Below, piece after piece: positions 31,741-42,989 of a DNA stretch of 64,000 bases. The notes under the pieces were generated by a model, which did not search any database, had not been told where the DNA came from, and saw nothing but the letters and a program-made list of their open reading frames with translations. The translations under genes were made by a program, and so were the position numbers. Source of the stretch: Amorphophallus konjac (lineage: Eukaryota; Streptophyta; Magnoliopsida; Alismatales; Araceae). The DNA is taken from the NCBI GenBank assembly GCA_022559845.1, contig CM040118.1:235523224-235587223 (forward strand), written 5' to 3'. Each line of letters opens with the position of its first letter. The stretch's first letter is position 1.

Positions 31741-33144
31741 TATTTCATTCTGTTGGCTCTGTTTCATCTTTCTTTCAACTGCAAGTTAATTTTATGATTG
31801 ATTTATTCATCTTATTGGTGGATTAAGCTTGTGGAGAGAAAGTTTAAGTGTTTTAGTTGTTTATTAAGGTGGATTAGCATGAAGATTATAGTGTTTTATC
31901 AGAAGAGTTCATTGTGTAGGGCAGTCCAGTTTACTTCAGAGGCAGTTTCAGAGTTGGGCAGTTCCTGGCAGGAAGGAGTCCAGCTAGTTCATTTATTCCT
32001 GGCAAAAATCGGGCAGCACCTCCCCCGGACTGAAGCTTGCTAGAGAAGTGGGGAACACCAAACGGATTGCTCCGGGGTGAACCTCAAAACTCGGAGTGAG
32101 GCCTCCGTTAACCCATAAGTGCGTGTGGAGACTCGAGGACCAGCCTTCAAGAGTTCCAGCAGCTTACAGGTGACGATTTTGTGGGCGGGACGAATGTGTG
32201 CCACGAAAGGCTTTAGATGTTCATCCCTTCGGCGGGTTCCCCTGAAGGCCGTGCCATAGAGAGGCAGGTCTCCAAGGTCCCTAGATGACAAGAGAACCGG
32301 GAGATAGGGGAGGAGATCAAGGCAGTAGAACACTACTCATGCCAATCAAAAAAATCATTCCTTTTATTCATCCGCAAGGGAAAAGGGGAAAAGAGATACA
32401 GGAGGGGATCTACCCCGAAGCAATGAAAACACATCAGAGAAGGAGGAAAGAAATACATCGGTGGGGGAGGGGGGAACGGAGCACAAACTCCCACCCCTCC
32501 GAGCTCACCTCTCTTCTCTCACGCTCAATCTCTTTTTTTTTCTTCACCTCTCCGGCGTGGATGGATGGAGCTTCCTTCTCTTCGGGTGGCCTTCTCTTTT
32601 CTCTTCAGTCGCCCTCCGGGGGGGTTTAAGCTTCTCTTTTCTTTTTTTAATAGCCCATCGGGGGTTCAAGCTTCTCTCTCTTTTCAATAGCCCATCGGGG
32701 GTTCGAGCTTCTCTCTCTTTTCAATAGCCAATCGGGGGTTCGAGCTTCTCTCTCTTTTTCTTTCTCCAGTGGGGCATGCCTTTTATAGAACGGGTTGCCC
32801 TTTCTTTGCTCGAACGGAAGAAACTCCCGCCACTTGCCCTTGTTTGCCGGACGAACAGGATTGACATGCAGCGGTGTCATCCGTTGATTTCCACAGTACG
32901 CTGGCATTCGTCCGAGGACGGGACGTTCGCGGCTTTGTCGGGAGATCTTCTGCTGCTTCCACCGTCGATGCATGCCTTCGCCGCTGCGCTGTCGAACAGA
33001 TGTGGAGACAGAGCTCGGTAGCATTGAATGCTATGCCCCCTAGAACCTGCCCCGAATCTGATAGGAGAACAGAGTATCGGGGGGCATATGGGACATAATG
33101 GGGTTAAATCGGCGCGGCCAGGGGGCACGCTGGATAACCACAGT
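31741..33144. other. Non-coding retroelement DNA with a 38-bp triple repeat
   Basis: No credible ORF. At 32651-32760 the text AATAGCCCATCGGGGGTTC plus AAGCTTCTCTCTCTTTT repeats three times with a 38-bp period. The block 32340-32770, with poly-purine then pyrimidine-rich text, resembles an LTR interior, but no boundary could be set. Confidence 0.5.
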
Positions 33145-34741
33145 AAGGAGGGCGCGCCGGTTTAAGGCCTGTTAGAGGGGCACGCCGGTTTAAGGCCCAA
33201 GCAAGGGCGAATGGGAAATGGGGCGTGCCAGTTTTAGGGGCGCTTGATTAGAATGTTGAAGGGGCGCGCCAGTTAGAGCGCGCAGGTTTAAGGCCCTTCC
33301 ACGCTGTTTTAACCACCAAATGGATTCTTTTCGAAGTCGTAGCCATTTATTCGAATGTTGGCATTCCCAGAATGTTCTAGTTGCAATGTATGGCCTTCAT
33401 AATATTCTATTTGCAGCCTTTGGGGCTTGGTCCCAGACTTTGCGTAACTTTCGGTGCATGTCGAGACTGTGCCGGAGTTCCCAGCTTTTCTTTGATTCAA
33501 CTCTCGACATGGCCGATCGGAGAGTTGTAGCCGTATCTTCTGCCCGAGGGTCTCTTTAATGGATGGCGGACCACCAAGTGAGTTCTCATCCTGGTTGGGT
33601 GAGGTATGGGTTTGTGCGGCCCTCTCATCTTCGACTTGCACTTGAACGCGTAGACGCGAGTGTCGTATGATCGTCAGCGTCGTCATTTTTTTTGACGTCC
33701 ACAACTCCAAAGTATTCGGCTTCCAAGCCCACTTCATATTTATTGATGTCCAAGAATGACGCCATATTCCTTCTTCTTTGTTTTCCTTCTTCTTCTTTTT
33801 CTTCGGCGCCGCTAGCGCGGAGCAGTCTTTGTTCACCTAGGTAGGAACTCCCCAAATCATGGAAGTAATTCTTGACTACTTTGGTCATTTCTTCTTGAAT
33901 GCACTCTAGAGATAGGGTAGGGGCAGCAGTTGGTCTTGGACTAGCGGCATGCAAGATAGCTGTGACAATCTGGCAGCCTCGTTCGATCGTCTCGAACATT
34001 GGAAGACATTGGCCTACCTGGCGCAAGCCCTGCGAGTAGGTAAAGAGGCCACTAGCACGACCGCTTCTTCCTTCAATGTAGCTCTTTTGCCCACTCTCCT
34101 GGGTGTTTAGCAGTCAAGTTTGGATTCTGTGGGGTCGTAGCCGGACCTCGGATCCATTTGGGGACCCAGACTTGTTTGAATTTTGGTGGCTTGGGGCCCA
34201 GCTTCCCCCGGCTATCTTTGTCCAAATGCACCTTCCAGCTTGCTAGTGCCGGGAAAGCATTGCATGTGGGAACTGCCAGGATGATGCAATCCGGCAGGAC
34301 TTCAGCATTGTGGCCGTTTAGGTACACCCCAATGCCACCGATCATAACAGATTTCTCGGAGGCCGAGAGCTGGCCCCAGGGAGCAACAACACTTCTTCTT
34401 CTCTGTTGATTCTTTCTCTTCTTCCCCCCAGACGCCTTGTCGCTACTGGGGATAGCTAGGTAGTCCACATGGTGGATGAAGCATGTGACCATGCAGTGAT
34501 GCGGGGAAGCCCTTCGGGAAAGACTCGCCCTTGGAAGAGTCACGACCTTAGCCGTAATAGTCTTGTCAGCTTCCTCCTTCTCGACCTGGAGTAGGCCGAT
34601 GAAGGCAACGCCTAGGAAATTGGGGAACCCTACCACTGGTGGCAGAGTCCCAAACATAGTAGGTACCGCCAGGTACCCGTGCTCCGCATGCGCAGCGACC
34701 ACTTGCATGCCAAAGGTAAGTCCTGCTAGTCCGCTTGCCAT
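33145..34741 (-). pseudogene. Uncharacterised retroelement ORF, copy 2, frameshifted
   Basis: ATG at 34741 opens MASGLAGLTFGMQVV and runs 222 codons to a stop at 34073. A frameshift near 34080 restores sense in another frame: YSQGLRQVGQCLPMFETIER, then an E/K-rich part, then MASFLDINKYEVGLEAEYFG, ending at 33625. A third frame stays open to 33309 and ends FEKNPFGG, matching copy 1 at 20862. I do not recognise the family. A gag-like or extra ORF of a gypsy element is possible but unproven. Confidence 0.5.
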
Positions 34742-35160
34742 TATATTTATGGTAAAATAGAATGAGCAAACAATCAGTATTCTTGGGGAAGGCTCGGGGG
34801 CCTTCTACCTTGGTGAAGAGATGAAGGGAGACCGGGTCCCATCGGGTGTGCCAAACTTGTGGGAATAATATTTTATTATTTTTTATTTATTTTATCATTA
34901 TTTTTATTTATTTGTTTTATTTATTTGTTTTTTTATTAGGGATTTTATTTAAGCATAGGGTGTGCCAGTCATGAAGTGAAAATTTATTCAGGCTCCAAGA
35001 TCGAGGTGGCCTAGAGCCATGGGTGCGTGCCATCTGACTAGTCAGATAATTGTGGGTGATTGTTTCGGGACCCTAAGTCTGCCATACCATAAAGGCTATG
35101 GCATTAATTATGCCCTTCCGAAAGAAGGATAACCCTTGATTAATTGCCAAGATAGAAGAG
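34742..35160 (-). repeat. Leader-like segment, partner of 29840-30140
   Basis: It lies just upstream (minus strand) of the ORF at 34741 and holds the homologous blocks described for 29840-30140, including an ATTTTATTATTTTTTATTTA tract at about 34868-34930. In copy 2 it sits next to the intact ORF start, while in copy 1 the arrays lie in between. Confidence 0.6.
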
Positions 35161-35585
35161 CCCTTGGGGCTGAAGGAATACATGAAGGACATGCTCATTT
35201 TATAAAGCAGGAGCAGGATTTAATCGCACATGCAAGCACACAGTACCGTGATATTTATTATATTTAGCCGGTTCTTAGTACAAGGCGGAGTTTTACACTC
35301 ATGCTTAGCGAAAGTTTCCAGCCGGATGTAGCCTGACCTTCGGCTAATCACCATTTTATGTACCAAAGAATCGGATCATGCAGGCATTCATATATGTGTA
35401 TTTATACAGTTGAATACAAGCAAATGGGCATATAGGAGTTTATTTCTTTATTGGAAATTGTGTACAGGAGTTGGGATTAGTTGAACCACGGGTTGAAGTC
35501 GGCTTTGACTTAGTGCGGGTTGACAGAAAACATATTATCATCACTTTATTTAACCATTTATTCGCATGTTCATTTGATATATTCA

Positions 35586-36200
35586 GGGAAGATTTCGGCA
35601 ACACCTCCCCTATCCCGGAGAGTATCAAGGAGGGTATAAGAGACTCATCCACCAAATGTCGAGACGATCTCCCGAATGGCGGTTATGCCTAACGGCAATC
35701 TCGTACCCTATGATGAGTGGAGAACCCGAGGGCTAGCCCTCTAGGTAGTCGTGATCACTCGTAGGGCTGTTGATCAGTGGCTACCTTTTATTATGAGACT
35801 GCGTTTAGCATTGCGGTGCACGCATATACGTCCACGAGGTGGACCTGGCATGACCGCGTTCTGGCGGACTCACAAATCACTGGGACGATGTATGCCGAGG
35901 GATGGCAATTATTATTGATTTATTCCTCTTATTGGGTACACTACTCTCATAATTTAGCATGGGTAACCGTGAGGCCATTACCACCATAAGGGATCAAAAT
36001 TGAGCGGAAAGCCGAGGAAACATGATGGAGAATTAAATCACGGAATCCTAAGGGAATTTTGGCAGCATCTCCCCCTGCCCCGGAACATGTTGGGGGAGAT
36101 GTATAAGAGACCCATCCACAGCAGGCTAAGACGGACTCCGTAAAAGATGGGCATGTCAGAACGATAGCCCAGACCCTATAGCGAGTGGCGAATGCTTTTT
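35586..36200 (+). repeat. Diverged direct duplication of about 140 bp
   Basis: 35586-35730 (GATTTCGGCAACACCTCCCC ... TATAAGAGACTCATCCACC) and 36058-36200 (ATTTTGGCAGCATCTCCCCC ... TATAAGAGACCCATCCACA) share the order of short blocks. A related phrase, TCGGGCAGCACCTCCCCCGG, occurs at 32009. This looks like a recurring leader or LTR-end motif. Confidence 0.6.
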
Positions 36201-36599
36201 ACCAAGAGTTTTGACCCATTCCGGCACCACGGTATATGCACGAAGGCTCAAGGGAGTGCCAGCATAACCATGGGTTGAGGGGTCTAGAAAGAACGGGGCA
36301 TTATTCGTCATCAAGGTGGTTTATACGCTATTCCCCTAGTGAGGTCATCAGAGATCACACCGAGATAGATGACGAACCCTGTGACCCAGTGGGGTGGTCG
36401 GAAAGCTCAGAAGACACGAAAGAAACAATCGAGATAAAAAAATGTTCACCCATGGTGCATAGACAAATCACAGTTGGTAGTGGGTGGTTAATTTCCCAAT
36501 GTCCCATTTTACTGGCCAAGGATTCTGTGGGAGCTCAGTAATCCCTTATAAGAACAGAGGGTTTAATAAAGTGAGATTGAAATCCACTGTTACGGCAGC

Positions 36600-36860
36600 C
36601 TTCACATCTGACCCGACAGCCAGAAAACGGGGAGGAAAATGTGATACGGCGGCCAACCCAATAGAGTGATCCGGCGGCCAGCAAATGGGGCAAAAATGTG
36701 ATACGGCAGCCAACCCAATGGAGTGATCCGGTGGCCAGCATGAGGGGGGAAGATTCCATGAATCGACGGCCATGGCTGGAGCGAGAGGTGGCCATGTGAT
36801 CTGGTGTGTAGTCAAGGAGGGAAAATGGCCATGTGATCCGGCGGCCAAATGAGGTGGGAT
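36600..36860 (+). repeat. GTGATCCGGCGGCCA-type repeat
   Basis: GTGATACGGCGGCCAACCCA and GTGATCCGGCGGCCAGCA alternate about six times at irregular spacing of 30-60 bases, with GAAAATGG-like spacers. Minus-strand ORFs here are by-products. Confidence 0.65.
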
Positions 36861-39800
36861 GAAGGCCAATACGGGCGACATAAGAGAAATGAGGGGATCC
36901 GGCACGTGTAAGACACTGGATCAAGACAAAAAGTGATCACCCTGCCGGATGAAAGGCTTATGAACAAATGAGGAGGTAAAGGGGAACACGGGACAGTGAA
37001 GAGGCTCATTGGTTTGACTGGCATAACGCATGAAGCCGAGGAACTCCATTGGGCCCAGAAATATCCTAAATCCATGATCGGACTAAGCAGGAATCAGTGA
37101 GATGGCGGCCACAGCAAACTTCTGTTCCAGACAAAAAAGGAGGGGAAAATGCAGGGATGTATGTCCCTAATTCACTCAGGGAGGGCCAGAGTCCATGCTG
37201 GGGATTCACAAGTCCCTGACCTGTGATTGAGGAGATAAATGATGGTTAAAACCCAGTTAATTCAGAAATACGGAGAAGGAACTCAAACGATGCTAACGTT
37301 TCCGGTACAGGGTTATGCAGCAAAGGAAAGAATGAAATTAACATATTCCCCTCTCTAGGGACACTCAGTGATCACATCTGAATACTGACGAACCCCTAGC
37401 AGCCAACAGGGATTGATTTTAGAGAAACTGAGGAGATTCGAACGAATGAAAGCTGTAGCCCCCTAGGGCCCTTTGTGTTGTTCGAAAGTCACCCTCCCCT
37501 TATGCTACTCGGAGAGCATCCGTTTGACACAGAGAACAAAAGAAATAGAAAACAATACAGCCTACAAGCAGAATAGACCATATGAGCGATGTAAAACTCA
37601 TCCGGCCTAGTGGAGTTCCGATTGCCGTAAAATCATAGGAGGAGAAAGAGAGGGGCAAACAGGGCCAACAATGAGCAATATAGCCTCAATTCATTCATTA
37701 ATTTCTTGACGAACAATATAAGATACTAGGATTCAAAAGAGAAATTACATACATTACAGAGAAAGGACAATAATGGGGGAAGGGGAGCTGTAGCCCAATG
37801 TGGGCGATTTTTGACGCAGGAACCCACCTCCCTCTCTGTTGCTAGTGGATTGAATATGTGGAAGGCCTTGACTACGATCTTAATCCTTTTTTGTGTGTCT
37901 CCTTCTCTTTTGTTCTCTCTTTCTGTCTCCCTCTGTTGTTGCTTGTTGCTATTTTCTCCTTGTTCTCCTCTTGTTCTCGAGGATGACTAGGTTTTATATA
38001 ACAGCAAGGCTCGTGATGAATTGGCGGCCGCAGGCGTAGCCTTACCCAGTGGCACCAGGTGGGAGGTCACCCGGCGGCACTAGGCGGGCTTGGCCGCCGG
38101 GTCACCCAATGCCTTGGCCCATTTTCTTGACTTTGGCCCAAATTTGAGTATCTTCGACCCATTTTGGATTCTTTAAATGTTTTGGCCCATCTCTTGCCCA
38201 TTACAATAGTTGGACAATTAATTGGCTTGTCCTTATTGTCCGGGGCTTCTGACTTCTCCTTTGGGGATGATCTAGAATATTCTTTTGAATTCTCGGGTCT
38301 CGCTTTTACAGCTATCCCTTGTAGTCGAGTATCTTTTCTTTTCTTCTTTTTCTTCGGTCCCATCATGTATTCTATTCCCGCCATTGTTTTCTTTTTTTTC
38401 TTTTCTTCTCTTCATTCCTGAAAGATAAGATACAACAAAAATAGTTTAGCGTTGTTTTTAGCGTGTCAACAACTGGTTGTGGCGATGATGACAGAAAGTG
38501 CCCATAATCTTTTAGCCCCGAGTAGCATGCCCCGATGGTTGAGCGCATTGCAATAATCTTCCAAGGGCCACTGATAGTGTGCCCAGCCTAAATGTCATGA
38601 GCTTGGTTGTTGGGAAGTGGGTACTATGAGATAGTGATACTGTGGGAAGGAACCAAGTACATGTTTAGTATCGAGAGTCCACAGGTGGTCCAAAATCTTG
38701 TGATAATGTTGCATCTTCGACCCGGTGATCATTAGGAGGATGTTTCTTGGTATAGTCTAAGGAGTATGATGAAGATTGATGAAATTCAAGAAGCCATCTA
38801 TTATTGCTCCGACCTAAGAGTCGCGACTAGGTCAAGTGGTTAGTGGCGTGCGATAATGCCTGAGCAAGTTATAATGTTGAGTCCATGGGACTCTAAGGTA
38901 GTCTAAGTGTACTACTGAGGGCAGGTGAGAAGTTGATCCATAAGCAAAAGGTGTCGAATGCCGGCATGGTGTATTGTTCGCAGGATAGAAGCAATGTCTT
39001 GTAGGAAGCTTCGATGCGTAATGTAGTGTACACCCAAGAGAAATCGAGGCATGTGGTGGTAAGGTGATGAGTATTGGCAGCCAGATGGCGTATCATGGCC
39101 TCAAATCTTATTGTTTGGCGGCTAAAAACTTCAAAGTGCGTATAATGACCTAATGAATAATAATAATAAAATAATAAGATATAATATGATATAATAATAA
39201 TAATAAGGAATATTATGGCTAGATCATGGTGTGGAATGGATGGTTTCTAGGCATGGGACTCTAGAGGTGTTGGTGTGGTTTGAGGGCCTCGCTTGTTTTT
39301 GGCCGGAAGGAAATCTTCGGGAGCTCTGAGAGTAGAGCTGGTGTGATGGGAAGGTTGCGAGGGTTGGAGCTAGCAAGAGAGTTAACTTGTCACCATATGA
39401 GGTGACTGGATGTGGTTTGGCTTGGTAAAAGTGAGGGTTAAAGCCGACAGATGAACTGGTGAGATTTTGAGATGGTTGGTTGTTGGCTCCTGCAAAGAAG
39501 CATGAGAGGAGTGTGGAGCAAGGAAGAATTTCTAGCCTGCATGTGGCCAGCGATTGACAGGTGGATCCCTGTAGCCAGATCATTGCTCTGACGGATTAGT
39601 TGGATAATGGCGAGAGTAGAGTAAACCGTATGGGTTCTACTAAGAAGTTTGCGTTGGGGCCAGAGTTGGTCCAGTGATGTTGGTAGCGGTTCGATTCTCA
39701 GATTAGAAGATAGCGATGGCGTGGAACTGGTGGCAGAATCGCAGTCGGCTGAGATGACTACATGTGTTGAGCTGAGCTGGGGGTCGGAGTTTGGTGAAGA

Positions 39801-40210
39801 TGTCCCTTCTGAGGAGTGTAAGGCTAGTCATTAGATGCAGGAGGTGATGTCCTGGTTGGCTTATCGTGTGGTTACCCATAATAATGGTAGGAGTTGTGAC
39901 ACGAGTCACGTCTCCTTATGAGAATGTGTCAAGTGGTGATTCACAATCAGGAGGTTTCTGTGTGACTAAGGTGATGCCAAACTCATCAATTTCTGTGTGT
40001 CACAACAATCGTTCCAAGGATCGACATGAGTGGTTAATGAGGAGCAGGATGATTCCACTCGATGTGATGGTCTAATAGTGTTCCGCAGAAGGTATTATGT
40101 TGAAGATGCAAGAGATTGTGCTGGATCAGTGAGTGTATGGCCAGTTGGATGAGCCCTTCTACCCCTGTGAGTTATTATGCATCGTTCTAAATTTCAAGGA
40201 TAAAATTTCT
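36861..40210. other. Low-coding retroelement debris
   Basis: No ORF with family features was found on either strand. An LTR-interior-like part (37690-38430) has TTTATATAACAGCAAGG near 37993, which could be a TATA region, and GGCGG/CCGCC foldbacks at 38045-38110. From 38440 to 40210 the sequence looks like the decayed 3' part of a gypsy element, ending at the purine tract below. Confidence 0.4.
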
Positions 40211-40225
40211 TTAAGGAGGGAGGAC
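40211..40225 (+). other. Purine tract and LTR start of a decayed gypsy element
   Basis: TTAAGGAGGGAGGAC is followed by TATAATGACTCGGGTTTT at 40226. This closely resembles the purine tract plus TGTAATGACTCGGG opening of Tekay-type LTRs, with the second base changed from G to A. The other LTR end was not located. Confidence 0.55.
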
Positions 40226-40584
40226 TATAATGACTCGGGTTTTCGGATCTAGTATCCGTGAGTTTCTAAGCATTTCCGCTGATCCTGGATCACGTTTTAT
40301 AAATAAAATAGAATTTTCTAAATATTGGGTGTTCAGATCTTCAAATAAGAAATAATAATATATTTTTGGTTGCCATAGCTGTAGATATATTTTCTCCTCC
40401 CGTCTGTTTCTTCCAATGTCTTCCTAATGTCTATTCTATCATATCCGATATGAGAAACGAATGAGGACAGAAGGAAAGGGAGGAAACAAAAACCTGTGAT
40501 CGCCACCAAATCATCGAACGTGATGAACACGCTGTGCCTTGGAAAGAGGGAGAGACACTCGCCTGACCTGCAGCACTGGGAAGA

Positions 40585-41875
40585 TGAACGGTTCAGGTAG
40601 AACCACCTAAAGCATACACGGTCTTACGATAGACCGTTCAAGGACGCTGCAGAAGATGCGAGATGAAGCGCTCCTGGAAATCGAACGGCTCCTGAACGAC
40701 CGCAGGAAGAAGAAGGACGGTCTACGTAGCACCGCACGTCTCCTTGAACGGCTAGTAGAGAACCGCGCAAGACCACCAAGCCAGAAGTCGCAAAGGGGTC
40801 CAACCTCCACCCTCTCCAGCCGGCCAGAGGGGATGGGCCTCGTGCTAGGAATTGCTGACCTGCAAAATAACATGAAAACACAAAGACAAAACCTAGATTA
40901 GAACTGGACAGTGTAGTAGATGTCAAAATAATAAGAAGTGAACATTAATAAGTGGAAAGGGGGATACCTGGGAGATTTTAAACCCCTAGGGCGTCAAAAA
41001 CGTGGGTGGGTGTGTGCATGGCAATGAAGATGAAGAAGAACGTGGGGAGAAAAGGAGGAAAACAATGCATGCAATGACAAAGAGGACGAAACCAATCAAA
41101 CACAAAAGACTCAAAACTAGACTACTCCCTGAACCGGAGGCTTGTATGGACGTAGAAAGCCTCCCTCCTTGGTGCTAGGTCGCTCAAGAATGCGGCAGGG
41201 CTTCGCCGTCGACCAAAATCTCCCCCCCTTTCCAACCAGGCCTTTATGGTCTATTTATAGAGCACCTAAAGTCCTAGCTCAAAACTAGGGTTTAGAAGCA
41301 TTTTCAGGTCGAGATAATCAAAGGAAAATCAGAGATAAACAGATTGTCTTTCGTCCAGTCGAAACGGCACTAAAAATGGTTTATTATCCGCGGAGAAAAT
41401 GATGGAAGAAGTTGGGGATAAAACCACAGATAAAAGGGATAAAATCTGTTGAAATTCAGCATTCGAACGGATGAATGGTCTTACGATAGACCGCCCAATT
41501 GGATGTGCGGTCAGGTCCTGGCCATCCAACCCCGTCGGTGGAAATTCAAAATAAACAGAAAATAATCTAAATTATCCACTGAACTGACCGAAACCATCAC
41601 CGTTGGACTCTCATAGATGAACGGCTCCCAGGAGACCGTCCAAACGTTGAGCGGCCAAGGAGAAACCGTTCTAGCCTTGTCGGTGATAAATTAAAATAGG
41701 TAAGATAATTAGATAATTATCTGAGAAAACCATTCAACACAGGACTCTGAGAGATGAGCGGTCATCCTCAGTCCGTCCATCAAATCGAACGGCCAGAATA
41801 GGACCGCATAAATGCTTGTCGGTGGAAATTCAAAAAATTACTCACAATATTCCAAAATATATGAATGGTCCACAG
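40585..41875. repeat. Dispersed GAACGGTC/GACCGTTC foldback units
   Basis: About a dozen units, each 22-30 bases: a GAACGGTC-like arm, 8-14 loop bases and an ACCGTTC-like arm. Examples lie near 40589, 40619, 40683, 40719, 40747, 41464, 41479, 41620, 41650, 41757 and 41788. Arms vary (GAACGGCTCC with GACCGTCC; GAGCGGCC with ACCGTTC). The last unit is split by the 12.7 kb insertion at 41880. Unit spacers are unrelated. Confidence 0.75.
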
Positions 41876-41880
41876 TCAAC
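41876..41880 (+). repeat. Target-site duplication TCAAC, left
   Basis: TCAAC immediately precedes the left LTR and is repeated at 54625-54629 after the right LTR, as expected for a 5-bp copia integration footprint. Confidence 0.9.
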
Positions 41881-42111
41881 TGATAGTGTGCTATGCCCGG
41901 ATACAGAGGGGGGTGAATGTATCCCCTTCAGAAATAATGCCCAAATTAAAACACAGATGCTAGACGCAATCACAGAATAAAACTAATTCAATTAAACTCA
42001 TGAGCAAACACATGGAGCGCGCCTAAGCAATCATCTAGCGGAACCAAACACACAGACAAACCACTGCTCAAGAGATTTTTTAGGTGGTTCGGTCACCAAG
42101 ACCTACGTCCA

Positions 42112-42367
42112 CCCCTCACTCCCAACCGGAGTGAGGCTTCCACTAACACAAGCTAGAAAGTAGACTAAGTCTGCAAACAAGTTGCTGCCACACAGCTTGA
42201 CAAGGGGAACAACCTCCCCTCTTCCTCCCAACCGGAAGGACACCCCAAGTGACTCCCAGCCACTTGGAAACCAGAGGTCGCAGACCTCTCTTCCGCCAGA
42301 CCAGGAGGGACCCCTGGACTTGCAACCCACAAGCCCAGAACCGGAGATCAGATCTCCCTTCTCCTGA
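42112..42367. repeat. R/U5 hairpin units, 3' LTR
   Basis: Successive foldbacks with different words: CCTCACTC/GAGTGAGG (7-base loop) near 42114, an AAGTG/CACTT pair near 42247, AGAGGTC/GACCTCT near 42273, CCTCC-like/GGAGG near 42293 and GGAGATC/GATCTCC at 42353-42367. They lie between the TATA region and the LTR end next to the primer site. Confidence 0.8.
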
Positions 42368-42989
42368 GTCCACAAGAGGAACCCGACCTCACTACTGAGA
42401 ATCAGAAGAACAATAGTAGCCTGAGTAACAAAAAGAAAAATAAGAAAACATAAAAAGCACAGCGACAAAAGCTGGAAATGAAACACAAGAAATATAGCTC
42501 TCAATGAGCATAGTCGTTCTGGATTTGATCCACGAATAGACTGAACAGATCTTCAATAAAACTCTCTCCTCTCTTCCTTTCTTCCTCTTCTTTCTTCTTC
42601 TCAGCTCACGCAATCTTTCTCTTCTCTGCTCTCCTTTTCACTCTCACTGTCTTTCTCTTTTCTTTTAATCCTCACGAGCTCTCTCTTTATCTTTTTCTTC
42701 TACTGCTCTCACTCTCTATCTTCACTCTTCTTCTTCTTCTTTCTTCTTCTTCTGCTTCTCTTCACACAGTCTAGAACAGCCCTCTTCTATTCTTGTTATA
42801 TCTCTTTAGTGGATGAAGGCTTCTATTAATATCAGCTTCAGCAGGTGCTAGGGCATGTGTCCTTCAGGTTCTCGCCCAGAGAGCACCTCGGATCACGTGC
42901 CAGGAATCATCCTCGGTTCACGCGCCCAGTCATTAACCTGAGTCATCTGCAGACAGAGATAAAATGAAATGAAACGAATTAGTTAGTTC

